A DNA stretch of 8,933 nt from Candidatus Latescibacterota bacterium (GTDB lineage: Bacteria > Latescibacterota > 4484-107 > B68-G9): contig DTYS01000162.1 of NCBI GenBank assembly GCA_012961755.1, positions 1 through 8,933 on the forward strand, in the 5' to 3' direction. Both the position numbers and the translations under genes were made by a program. Of this stretch, positions 1 through 6,868 are shown piece by piece (within the stretch, counting starts at the first letter, position 1; the number at the start of each line of letters is the position of its first letter). The notes beneath the pieces were generated by a model. It was not told the DNA's origin. It made no database searches and worked only from the letters and a program-made list of their open reading frames with translations.

Positions 1-226
1 AAGATATGGCGCCGTCGGGGACCGAAAGGATCACCAGGTCCCCCCAGGGGACCAGGTCCTCTGGTCTGTCGGAATAAACCTCCGTCCCCACCAGCTCCGC
101 CAACATCCTCGCAGATTCCATGCTCCTGCTCGCTATCCCGGCTATATCGTATCTCGCCTCCCTGAGCGCTAAAGCGAGCGCCCCTCCCGCCCTTCCCGCT
201 CCGACTATCACTACCTTCGGCTTCAT
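1..226 (-). CDS. Rossmann-like/DUF2520 domain protein, N-terminal 75 residues (3' end outside window)
   Basis: The visible part is a nucleotide-binding Rossmann fold. It begins MKPKVVIVGAGRAGGALALA, with the glycine-rich loop GAGRAG at residues 9-14 after the first beta strand. Further on come IASRSMESARMLAEL and then DLVILSVPDGAI at about residues 63-74. The pattern GAGRxG...ASRS...A..LA...DLVxLxVPDxAI is typical of proteins annotated 'Rossmann-like and DUF2520 domain-containing'. These relate to ProC/6-phosphogluconate-dehydrogenase-like NAD(P) enzymes, but the substrate is not established for the family. I chose ATG at 226 because GGAGG (237-233) sits 6 bases upstream. An in-frame ATG at 232 has no room for a ribosome-binding site. 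The start overlaps the stop of the lipoprotein gene by one base (TGATG), which points to translational coupling. The C-terminal DUF2520 half is off the window, so another Rossmann dehydrogenase is possible. Confidence 0.72.
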   Translation of the reverse strand, partial: MKPKVVIVGAGRAGGALALALREARYDIAGIASRSMESARMLAELVGTEVYSDRPEDLVPWGDLVILSVPDGAIS

Positions 227-705
227 CACCATCCTCCCAACATGCGTCCTGCGACCTCCTCGGCCAACATCCTCTTGGCTTCCTCCATAGCTCCCTCCCT
301 TCCTTCCCCTTCCTTGTACACCCCCCACACCGTAAGCTCATCTTCCCATAGAACCTTATGTTTAACTACATCCTCAAACCTTATCCTCAAAATGATGCTG
401 AGCCTCCATTGCTTCGCCATCTCGTCCGGAGTATAGGTAAAGGGTTCCTCCCTCACCGAGACCACCTTCCCCTCCAAAACCGCGTCCGCACCCCCTCCGA
501 CCACCTTCAAGGACGTACCTGCTAACAGGGTGTCCACCACGGCCCTGGCCAATTCCTCCTCCATCCCGGGCACGACGACCTGCACCTCTCCAGGTTCGAA
601 GGGAGGGACCGAGACCGTCCTAATGTACGGAGGAAGCCCCCCCCCCGAGAAGGAGTAATACGAGCACCCTAAGGCCAGGAGCCAGAGCAGGACCTTGCGC
701 ATCAT
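226..705 (-). CDS. LptE-family lipoprotein (LPS assembly)
   Basis: This is a 159-residue protein with a lipoprotein signal: basic MMRK, hydrophobic VLLWLLALG, then Cys14 as the likely lipidation site. The lipobox reads A-L-G-C, so it is slightly off the usual L-A/S-G/A-C. After Cys come YSFSGGGLPPYIRTVSVPPF (residues 17-36), a strong hallmark of the LptE family, then a helix of the ELARAVVDTLL type and VLEGKVVSVREEPFTYTP (77-94). The C-terminal part contains KVLWEDELTVWGVY (117-130) and a terminal amphipathic helix. LptE is the outer-membrane lipoprotein that plugs and stabilises LptD during LPS delivery to the surface. The stop of the metalloprotease gene lies inside the start (ATGA, 705-702). 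There is no good Shine-Dalgarno, so translation is probably coupled to the protease. A longer reading from 828 exists but lacks a signal peptide at its start and overlaps the protease gene. ATG at 702 is an alternative, one codon shorter. Confidence 0.75.
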   Translation of the reverse strand: MMRKVLLWLLALGCSYYSFSGGGLPPYIRTVSVPPFEPGEVQVVVPGMEEELARAVVDTLLAGTSLKVVGGGADAVLEGKVVSVREEPFTYTPDEMAKQWRLSIILRIRFEDVVKHKVLWEDELTVWGVYKEGEGREGAMEEAKRMLAEEVAGRMLGGW

Positions 706-3509
706 CTTACTAAGAACAGGACCGATCCACTGCGAAAGCTCACGAACCCCTCTGGGCCGTACGTGACGAACTCCACTACATACCTCCCCGAGGCTACCTT
801 CCTCCCACCCTCGTCCCTTCCGTCCCAACGGACTATATGATATCCCGGACCGAAGGTCCTATCCTCCAGGACCTTCACCATCCTACCCCATATATCCCAG
901 ACCGTAATCCTCACCCTACAACCCCCGCCGGCCGCCCAGGGGATCTGGAACGGGAAGGACATCTCCCCCGACGAAGGGTTAGGGAAAGCTTCCCCGAACC
1001 TGACCCTTATCTGCCTCATGGGGTCGGACGTAAGGAACGGACTCCACTCGACGGGGCCCTCCAACTTCGCCGATACCTCCGGGGCCGACCTCGTCCCCCA
1101 CCAGTTGTTCCTGAGGTCCAAAACGTCCGAGGATATGTTGCGAGCACCTAAGACATTTCCCAAGAAACTGTTGAACGAAAGGAGCGGCAGAGGGACGTCG
1201 TCACATATGAGGGCCAGTTCGTTTCCCTTGAACACGACCTTGTGCACCTCCATCGGGGAGGAGGTACACCACATCGCGATGTCCTCCCCCGAGAACTTCC
1301 CGTCCACCACCTCTCCCGAACACCTTACGGCCCTGAGCCCGAAGCCTTGGTTAGAGCTGAAGCGGAAGCCCTTGAGCGATATCTCCGCATCCTCGGCCAT
1401 CATCCCACCCCCACCGTTTCCTTCTATCTCCAGATCCGAAGCTTCTACCTTTCCGCCCGTAACTTCTAAGCCGACACCTGCGTTGTTCCTGAACGTGGAA
1501 CCGAGGATCCTGGCCTCTACGCATCCTTCGAGCCTGAGTCCTCCTCCGTTTTCTACCGCCCCGGAGGACCGAAATACTAAGAAATCAGCGGATATTGAGA
1601 ATCCTATCCCCTCGTTCAGGTAGGACGCTGTATTCTCGACGAAGACTTCCTTAGCATCCAAGTGAAGACCCCCTCCGTTCCTCCTTACCGAACATCCGGA
1701 AAGCTCTACCCTTCCCTCCCAATCCTCGACCTCCATCGCCTTCTCGTTCCCCGAAAGTGTGGACCAACTCAGCCTCACCCTTCCCGAACCTCCCCTTCCC
1801 CTCACGCCCCACCTTGCCCCCCTTATGGAGACGTTCGAAAGGTCCAAGATCCCCTTGCCCTCTACCACTATCCCCGTCCAGGACGTATCCTCGTCCCCTA
1901 TCGTCACGGACGGCGCACCGTACCATCTCCTCTCCTTCGTCCTCATAACCCCTAAGACCCTTACTTCGCTCCTCCCCGGCTCCTTCCCCCCTCCGACCTC
2001 GTCCCCCGGACGGAAGGAGATATGAGCTCCCGGAAGGAGGGTGATGCTCCCCTTGGGCTCTATCCACACATCTCCGAAGACCCTGACCTCCCCGGACCAG
2101 ACCACATCCCCAACGATCGGTCCGGACCAATGGCGCACGAAAACCTCGGCGGCCATATCCTCCCCTTCCCTCCTTATGTTCCTTATGGCCATCCCCGTAG
2201 ATACCCTCTGGAACGCCTTAGTATCCTCTAAGTAGTATCCGTTCGAGGAGGGGTTCGTGAAGGCCGAGAATTCCCTGAACTTGACACCGTCGTACACGTC
2301 CGTCGCGTCCCCCCTGTTCCCCGAATGGGCCCTCCTGTAAACTTCGTCGTGGGACCAGAAGTCTAAGTTGTCCATACCTCCCTCTGGGTCGGGGACCTCA
2401 CCTCCGGGATATCCTCTGTCGTCGTATAGCCCGTCGGCACATTCCAGATCCACGAGCTTGTGGAACTCGTTGCCGTTGTTCCCCGTAAGGTCTATATGCC
2501 ATATGAGAAGCCCATCGGCAGGTATGTTTCTGTCGTAGTAACTGTCCCTCGCACGACGGTATTCTACGAGGAAATACTCGTCCTCAGTCATCGGTATCTT
2601 GTAGATCTTGCGGGAGAGGCGCACGGGTTCGAAAGTTACGGTGGTGTCGTGGGTGATGGTCAATACTTCGGCCCATCCGAGCTTCTCTAAGCTCCATGCG
2701 CACATGGACGCCGGGGCATCGTCTCCCCTCCATCCCGTTCCTCCCCATCCCATCAATCCCCAGGAACCTATCCCTGCCCCGTCCTCCTCCGGAGGTTGGT
2801 GGGGCCTGATGAGGAACGAAGTGTCGTACAGGTCCTCCAGGCCTAAGAAGTGACCGTATTCGTGGGCCATAACTCCGACCGCCTGGGAGAACGCCCAGAC
2901 CCTCTGGGTGGAACCCCGCCCTATGAGTATGTGCCCGTACGGCCCTCCCGGGTCGTCCGTCACGAAGGGGTCATCCAAACCTAAGGACCCTATGCCGGTA
3001 GCCTTCCTGTAGAGGAACCCCTCCTCGGGAGCCCCCAGGACGTTCACGAAGAGGAAGTCCACGAACCCATCGTCGTCCCCTGAATTGGGAACCCCGTCCG
3101 GCCCGTCGTTGTCGTAGAGTCCGAAGTCCACCTCCCTGTCGACCTCCCTCAGGACCTCCCGGTTAAACTCCCCGTACCTCCCCTCCCGGTCGGGTTCTCG
3201 GGATATGTAGTCCTCCGCCGGGCCCTCCGACGAGTAGACCTTAGGTATAACATCGCCCTCCACCTCGAGCTTCCCTCCGGACATCTCCCGGAAGAAGTGA
3301 GAGAAGCTCCCTTCGAGCTCCGGGTCGAACAGATCCTCCGAAAATCTGGGAAGGGGCCCATCTTCGTATGGCGAGCCTGCGAACGTGGCGAACAGGACCA
3401 CGACATGATGCCTCCCCTGCGGCCTCAAGATGCCTCTATCCCCACCTCCCCCACATGGCACGCCGAAGGCGGAATTCCAGAGGACCGAAGCGAGCACGAC
3501 GGCCAACAT
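702..3509 (-). CDS. Secreted M6-family metalloprotease with beta-helix and FlgD-like C-terminal domain
   Basis: This 935-residue predicted exported zinc protease starts with a hydrophobic segment at residues 1-16 that acts as a signal peptide but has no basic n-region. The catalytic domain spans about 30-345. It has a Ca-binding-like acidic loop DNDGPDGVPNSGDDDGFVD (133-151) and the M6 motif HEYGHFLGLED (216-226; H216, E217, H220 and D226 match HExxHxxGxxD). A Met-turn-like GSWGLMGWG (248-256) follows. This pattern belongs to the immune-inhibitor-A (M6) group. From about 460 to 825 there are short repeating beta strands rich in NGGG/NNAG turns, ending in the turn motif NNWWG (801-805): a right-handed parallel beta-helix. 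Residues 835-935 carry AFPNPSSG (841-848), WDIWGRMVK and YHIVRWDGRDEGGRKVASGRY (890-910), a FlgD-like/sorting-type Ig domain. No separate prodomain is recognisable. The start is the only usable one in frame, with weak GGGAG (3521-3517) 7 bases upstream. The natural substrate is unknown. Confidence 0.88.
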   Translation of the reverse strand: MLAVVLASVLWNSAFGVPCGGGGDRGILRPQGRHHVVVLFATFAGSPYEDGPLPRFSEDLFDPELEGSFSHFFREMSGGKLEVEGDVIPKVYSSEGPAEDYISREPDREGRYGEFNREVLREVDREVDFGLYDNDGPDGVPNSGDDDGFVDFLFVNVLGAPEEGFLYRKATGIGSLGLDDPFVTDDPGGPYGHILIGRGSTQRVWAFSQAVGVMAHEYGHFLGLEDLYDTSFLIRPHQPPEEDGAGIGSWGLMGWGGTGWRGDDAPASMCAWSLEKLGWAEVLTITHDTTVTFEPVRLSRKIYKIPMTEDEYFLVEYRRARDSYYDRNIPADGLLIWHIDLTGNNGNEFHKLVDLECADGLYDDRGYPGGEVPDPEGGMDNLDFWSHDEVYRRAHSGNRGDATDVYDGVKFREFSAFTNPSSNGYYLEDTKAFQRVSTGMAIRNIRREGEDMAAEVFVRHWSGPIVGDVVWSGEVRVFGDVWIEPKGSITLLPGAHISFRPGDEVGGGKEPGRSEVRVLGVMRTKERRWYGAPSVTIGDEDTSWTGIVVEGKGILDLSNVSIRGARWGVRGRGGSGRVRLSWSTLSGNEKAMEVEDWEGRVELSGCSVRRNGGGLHLDAKEVFVENTASYLNEGIGFSISADFLVFRSSGAVENGGGLRLEGCVEARILGSTFRNNAGVGLEVTGGKVEASDLEIEGNGGGGMMAEDAEISLKGFRFSSNQGFGLRAVRCSGEVVDGKFSGEDIAMWCTSSPMEVHKVVFKGNELALICDDVPLPLLSFNSFLGNVLGARNISSDVLDLRNNWWGTRSAPEVSAKLEGPVEWSPFLTSDPMRQIRVRFGEAFPNPSSGEMSFPFQIPWAAGGGCRVRITVWDIWGRMVKVLEDRTFGPGYHIVRWDGRDEGGRKVASGRYVVEFVTYGPEGFVSFRSGSVLFLVR

Positions 3510-3522
3510 CCCTGGACTCCCG

Positions 3523-3556
3523 CAAAAAGAAAGAGGCCGCCGACCTCCGGCGGCCT
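3523..3556 (-). terminator. Rho-independent terminator-like hairpin after the membrane protein gene
   Basis: A perfect 9-bp GC-rich stem pairs 3534-3542 with 3548-3556 around a 5-base loop. On the minus strand it is followed by CTTTCTTTTTG, a broken T-tract at 3532-3524. It starts 8 bases after the TGA of the membrane protein gene. The next gene begins only 14 bases beyond the T-tract, so it may act as a partial terminator or attenuator rather than a full stop. Confidence 0.82.
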
Positions 3557-3564
3557 TGGAAGTT

Positions 3565-4692
3565 TCAGCCTTCCGATGAGCTTCCTTCGGTACCTTCCTC
3601 CTCCTTCTCCGTTTCCTTAGCCTCCTCGACTTCTTCTTTCTCCTTCCTCTCCAACAGGTTCTCCTGGTCCTTCTTGTACCTCAGCACCAGATATATCACC
3701 CCCTGCCCGACGGCCCAACTCGTCCACCCGTACGAGAGCACGAAGCCGAGTATAAGTGCGAGCCATATTCCTCCTATCACACCCGAGACCTGCACGGTGG
3801 CCCTGGTTATTTCAGCCCCCTCCCTTAGGGGGAGCCAGCCGAGCTTCGCCCAGACGGTGGACCAGAACCCGGAGTGGGGAAGGTAATTCAACGCCACCGA
3901 GGTGAGCTTGACTATACTGTCCCCCATCAGTAGCCCACAGATCCAATGCACAAGCCACAGGGACGCCACCGTGAACGCTCCAAAGAGGGCGGTCGCCAAC
4001 ACGACGTATATCCCCAGGAGCACCTCGTAGAGCACGAGCCTCCAGGGCTGGTTCCAGACCGTGGAGAACGTTTGGACTATAGTCTCCAAGGTATCCTCTT
4101 CCGCCGTCCCTACCACGGCGGGGGAGAGCATAAGGGAGAAGCCGAAGACCACGGCAGTGAAGACGGCGAACAGGCTTCCACCGAAGACCACGGGAAGTCC
4201 CAGGCTGAATCCGAGCTCTCCTACATAGGGTATCCTTCCCAGAAGCCCGATTATTATCCCGACGACTATCAAAAAGGCGAAGACCGCCAATATGATCCAG
4301 GGAGAAACGACAGCGGCCTTCCAATTCTTCCTCAGGAACTTCTTGGCGTCCCCTAAGGAATAGAACTCGTCCCCCTTAAGTTGTTGGTAAGCTATCTTAA
4401 TTATCCCCGCTGCCGTGGCCAAGAGCACCAGGACCAAAAACGCCACCCCTATCCCATATATCACCCAGCTGTACCAGGGCAGGGAGGTCCCCGCTACGCA
4501 CGGGTAAAACCTGTACCTGGCCCAAAGCTCCCCGAAGGGATATCCTCCGGCCGATAGGGCCAAGTAGCAGAGGATGGCGTAACCTATATACCCGACCACC
4601 ACCCCCACGAACCCCAACGCCATCTTCTTGCCGCTGAACCCTAACCTCAACGCCTTGGCCACATCCCTTACGTCGAAGTAGACCTTGCTCAC
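3565..4692 (-). CDS. Multi-pass membrane protein of unknown function
   Basis: This 375-residue protein is one I cannot assign to a named function. Hydrophobic membrane segments lie at about residues 24-46, 76-98, 128-151, 164-190, 218-250 and 302-338. The last is long enough for two passes, giving six or seven spans. Between them are soluble loops such as YQQLKGDEFYSLGDAKKFLRK (102-122). The stretch SPAVVGTAEEDTLETIVQTF (190-209), followed by QPWRLVLYE (215-223), loosely recalls bacterial membrane families in which a conserved Pro after a helix precedes a QPWR/RPWR-type segment. That likeness is from memory and weak. The C-terminus (339-375) is a cytoplasm-like, highly charged Lys/Glu tail ending in a Ser-rich SSSEG. 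The start is GTG at 4692, with AGGAGG (4704-4699) 6 bases upstream. The gene has its own promoter and is bounded by terminators on both sides, so it is probably expressed mainly as a single unit. Confidence 0.85.
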   Translation of the reverse strand: MSKVYFDVRDVAKALRLGFSGKKMALGFVGVVVGYIGYAILCYLALSAGGYPFGELWARYRFYPCVAGTSLPWYSWVIYGIGVAFLVLVLLATAAGIIKIAYQQLKGDEFYSLGDAKKFLRKNWKAAVVSPWIILAVFAFLIVVGIIIGLLGRIPYVGELGFSLGLPVVFGGSLFAVFTAVVFGFSLMLSPAVVGTAEEDTLETIVQTFSTVWNQPWRLVLYEVLLGIYVVLATALFGAFTVASLWLVHWICGLLMGDSIVKLTSVALNYLPHSGFWSTVWAKLGWLPLREGAEITRATVQVSGVIGGIWLALILGFVLSYGWTSWAVGQGVIYLVLRYKKDQENLLERKEKEEVEEAKETEKEEEGTEGSSSEG

Positions 4693-4732
4693 CTTTCCCC
4701 TCCTTTCCTTTGAAGGTTCCTCTCCGTCTGAG

Positions 4733-4761
4733 AATATAAGCTTTTATAGGACTTATGTCAA
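4733..4761 (-). promoter_or_regulatory. Sigma70-type promoter for the membrane protein gene
   Basis: On the minus strand a perfect -35 TTGACA (4761-4756) is followed by a 17-base spacer and TATATT (4738-4733) as the -10. This is five of six matches to TATAAT at ideal spacing. Transcription should start near 4726, giving a leader of about 34 bases with a strong Shine-Dalgarno. It lies between the rplQ terminator and the GTG start of the membrane protein gene. Confidence 0.85.
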
Positions 4762-4774
4762 TACCCTTCCCCTC

Positions 4775-4804
4775 AAAAAAAAACCCAAGCCCCTAGGGCT
4801 TGGG
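4775..4804 (-). terminator. Rho-independent terminator of the ribosomal/alpha operon
   Basis: A perfect 9-bp stem (CCCAAGCCC on the minus strand pairing with GGGCTTGGG; 4804-4796 with 4792-4784) has a 3-base loop and is followed by an unbroken run of nine T at 4783-4775. It lies 17 bases after the rplQ stop codon. This is a textbook intrinsic terminator and the most probable end of the operon. Confidence 0.95.
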
Positions 4805-4821
4805 CTGACGAAAACCTACGC

Positions 4822-5193
4822 TCAACCCTCCTCGGCCTTAGCCTCCACAAGCTGCAGGACGGCCATATGTGCTCCATCCCCCGTCCTCTGTCCCAGACGC
4901 ACGATGCGGGTGTACCCTCCCTGCCTGTCCACGAACCTGGGGGCAAGTTGATTGAACAATTTGTATACCAAAGACTTATCTTTAACAACTCTCAACGCCC
5001 TCCTCCGTGCTGCGAGGTCCCCCCGCTTGGCGAGCGTTATAAGCTTCTCGGCCAAAGGACGGGCCTCCTTAGCCTTGGCCAACGTCGTCTCTATAGAACC
5101 ATGCTCGAAGAGGGCCATCACGAGGTTGGCCAAAAGCGCCCTACGATGTGAGGCCGTCCTGTTCAGCTTCCTCCCCTTCTTCCTGTGCCTCAT
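4822..5193 (-). CDS. rplQ: Large ribosomal subunit protein bL17
   Basis: The 123-residue protein is close to the usual length of bacterial L17. It opens with the family signature MRHRKKGRKLNRTASHRRAL, continues with LVMALFEHGSIETTLAKAKE (24-43), and ends with GGYTRIVRLGQRTGDGAHMA (92-111), the conserved C-terminal block. L17 binds 23S rRNA near the peptide exit side of the large subunit. The ATG at 5193 is fixed by the conserved N-terminus and by AAGGAGG (5204-5198) just upstream. The start lies 53 bases inside the rpoA reading frame, so the basic N-terminal end of L17 and the acidic tail of the alpha subunit share DNA. It is the last gene before the operon terminator. Confidence 0.98.
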   Translation of the reverse strand: MRHRKKGRKLNRTASHRRALLANLVMALFEHGSIETTLAKAKEARPLAEKLITLAKRGDLAARRRALRVVKDKSLVYKLFNQLAPRFVDRQGGYTRIVRLGQRTGDGAHMAVLQLVEAKAEEG

Positions 5194-6205
5194 CGCTCCT
5201 CCTTGCCTCCTCGGCCTTGAGCTGTCCCCTCTCCTCCGGAGTAAGGTAAGGTGTCAGATCCATTCCGAAACGCAATCCGTACCGCCTCAAGCTCTCCGAA
5301 AGCTCCTGAAGTGACTTCTTTCCGAAGTTTCTGTACCTCAACATCTCCTGTTCGGTCTTCTGAACGAGGTCCTTCAGCTTATATATCCCCGCTGTCCGGA
5401 GGCAGTTGGCTGCTCTCGCGGAGAGCTCAAGGTCGTCCACGCTCATATTCAATATCCTCCTCATCCTCTCCACCTCCTCGTCCGGTATCTTCTTCCCTCC
5501 CCTCTCCACGAGCTTGAAGCTGGAGAAGAACCTGAGGTGCTCCATCAATATCTCGGCGGCCGAGGAAACGGCCTCTTCGGGGCTCACGGTCCCGTCCGTC
5601 CAGACCTCCAATATAAGCCTGTCGTAATCCGTCCTCCTTCCGACCCTGGTGTTCTCGGTGTAATAGTTCACACGCCTCACCGGGGAGTATATAGCATCTA
5701 TCGCTATCGTGCCTATAGGTTGATCCGGCCGCTTGTTCTCCTCTGCGGGCACGTAACCCCTCCCCTTCCCCACCAATATCTCCGCCCTGAACCTCGCATC
5801 CTCCGAGAGGGTGGCTATGTGGTGCTCCGGGTTGAGCACCCTCACCGTGGGATCCACCTCCAGATCCCCTGCCTTCAGCTCACCAGCTCCCTCCTTATCC
5901 ACGACCAGGGTCCTCTCCCCATCTCCGTAAAGCTTCAGCCTTACCTCCTTAAGGTTCAGGATTATCTCCTGAACGTCCTCCAGGACCCCAGGTATCGTGG
6001 AAAACTCGTGCTGGACCCCATCTATCCTTATAGCCTTTATCGCCGAGCCCTCTATGGAGGACAACAGCACCCTCCTCAGGGCGTTCCCCAAGGTTGTACC
6101 GAAGCCCCTCTCAAGAGGCTGTACGATGAATTTCCCATAGGTGGGGCTTCTGGTGGAACTCTCTATCTCCACGGCACTGGGCATACAGAAGTCCTTAAGC
6201 TCCAT
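5141..6205 (-). CDS. rpoA: RNA polymerase alpha subunit
   Basis: The product is 354 residues from the ATG at 6205. The N-terminal assembly domain carries the dimerisation signature FGTTLGNALRRVLLSSIEG (35-53) and HEFSTIPGVLEDV (66-78); it ends near residue 235. The C-terminal domain (about 250-317) has LELSARAANCL (259-269) and YRNFGKKSLQEL (291-302), retaining the Arg, Asn-Cys and Gly-Lys-Lys-Ser residues known to contact UP-element DNA and activators. Compared with the roughly 315-330 residues usual for alpha, the protein has an extra acidic tail (about 323-354) rich in Glu. The last 17 codons are read from the start of rplQ in another frame. A GTG at 6214 would add three residues, but it overlaps the Shine-Dalgarno GAGGTGG and has none of its own, so the ATG is preferred. 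Alpha nucleates assembly of beta and beta-prime. Confidence 0.97.
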   Translation of the reverse strand: MELKDFCMPSAVEIESSTRSPTYGKFIVQPLERGFGTTLGNALRRVLLSSIEGSAIKAIRIDGVQHEFSTIPGVLEDVQEIILNLKEVRLKLYGDGERTLVVDKEGAGELKAGDLEVDPTVRVLNPEHHIATLSEDARFRAEILVGKGRGYVPAEENKRPDQPIGTIAIDAIYSPVRRVNYYTENTRVGRRTDYDRLILEVWTDGTVSPEEAVSSAAEILMEHLRFFSSFKLVERGGKKIPDEEVERMRRILNMSVDDLELSARAANCLRTAGIYKLKDLVQKTEQEMLRYRNFGKKSLQELSESLRRYGLRFGMDLTPYLTPEERGQLKAEEARRSDEAQEEGEEAEQDGLTS

Positions 6206-6210
6206 TCTTG

Positions 6211-6217
6211 CCACCTC
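6211..6217 (-). promoter_or_regulatory. Ribosome-binding site that decides the rpoA start
   Basis: GAGGTGG on the minus strand at 6217-6211 lies 5 bases before the ATG at 6205 (8 bases from the GAGG core). It overlaps the alternative GTG start at 6214, which argues against that longer start. It lies in the 24-base gap between rpsD and rpoA. Confidence 0.65.
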
Positions 6218-6229
6218 GCAAATAGGACC

Positions 6230-6856
6230 CTATCTCGAGTAGAACTCCACCACCAAGCGTTCCTGCACGGGGGTTGGGATATCCTCCCTCTTCGGTATCT
6301 CCACGACCGTACCGCTGAGCTTAGACTTGTCCAACTGAAGCCAAGGAAGCTCCCTGCCCCTCACCCGCCGCAGGGAGGCATGTATTATGGCCAAATCCCT
6401 GCTCTCGTCCCTTACCCTCACGACATCCCCCGGCGAGACCAGGTACGAGGGGATGTCCACCTTGCGCTCGTTCACCAGGAAGTGTCCATGTGCTACAAGC
6501 TGTCTAGCGGCCTTCCGAGAGGGGGCGAAGCCGAGCCTGTATACCACGTTGTCCAACCTCATCTCCAGGAGCTGTAGAAGGTTCTCCCCGGTGTTACCCG
6601 GCATCCTCTCCGCCATCTCGAGGTATCTTTTGAACTGTGTCTCCAGAACTCCGTATATCCTCTTGAGCTTCTGCTTCTCCCTGAGCTGAAGGCTGTACGT
6701 AGAGAGCTTCTGCTGAGTCGTCCTGCCATGTTGCCCTGGAGGGAACCCCCTGCGTTCGAAGGAGCAGGCCGGGGAGACGCATCTTTCACCCTTCAAGAAA
6801 AGCTTCACCCCCTCCCTCCGGCACAACCTACAGCTCGGCCCTGTGTACCTGGCCAT
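6230..6856 (-). CDS. rpsD: Small ribosomal subunit protein uS4, zinc-binding form
   Basis: The 208-residue S4 begins MARYTGPSCRLCRREGVKLF. Cysteines at 9, 12, 26 and 31 (CxxC...C....C) form the N-terminal zinc site found in the Cys-containing class of S4, and the N-terminus closely resembles Thermus S4. It continues with the conserved PPGQHG (39-44), an RNA-binding middle domain, and the S4 fold of the LDNVVYRLGFAPSRKAARQL type (about 102-121), followed by VAHGHFLVN. S4 is a primary 16S rRNA binder that starts assembly of the small-subunit body. In many bacteria it also represses its operon by binding the messenger; whether this happens here cannot be seen. ATG at 6856 follows GAGGAGG by 4 bases. 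It lies 12 bases after rpsK. Confidence 0.98.
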   Translation of the reverse strand: MARYTGPSCRLCRREGVKLFLKGERCVSPACSFERRGFPPGQHGRTTQQKLSTYSLQLREKQKLKRIYGVLETQFKRYLEMAERMPGNTGENLLQLLEMRLDNVVYRLGFAPSRKAARQLVAHGHFLVNERKVDIPSYLVSPGDVVRVRDESRDLAIIHASLRRVRGRELPWLQLDKSKLSGTVVEIPKREDIPTPVQERLVVEFYSR

Positions 6857-6868
6857 ATCGCCTCCTCA

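Noticed and set aside
226..828. 200-codon version of the LptE-like gene starting at 828
   Set aside because: The extra 41 residues overlap the protease C-terminus, put the signal peptide in the middle of the protein and look like frame-shifted FlgD-domain sequence. ATG at 705 gives a proper lipoprotein.
1018..1623. 201-codon plus-strand frame opposite the metalloprotease
   Set aside because: It lies wholly within the protease beta-helix coding region and is Ser/Pro-rich with no motif.
1290..1900. NGGG-type repeats in the protease as possible DNA repeats or a CRISPR-like array
   Set aside because: The periodicity is at protein level (beta-helix coils) and the DNA units are not near-identical or regularly spaced.
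1651..2130. 159-codon minus-strand frame inside the metalloprotease gene
   Set aside because: It is an out-of-frame Gly/Arg/Glu-rich reading within the continuous protease frame; no conserved motif, and no sign of a frameshift.
5141..5193. rpoA/rplQ overlap as a sequencing frameshift
   Set aside because: Both frames are continuous, the rplQ start has a proper ribosome-binding site, and the rpoA CTD is intact up to the tail. It cannot be excluded without relatives, but nothing in the sequence requires an error.
5537..6577. 346-codon plus-strand open frame opposite rpoA and rpsD
   Set aside because: It is fully antisense to two certain conserved genes. Its translation has low-complexity Pro/His/Leu-rich composition with no recognisable motif, as expected from the reverse of purine-rich coding sequence lacking stops.
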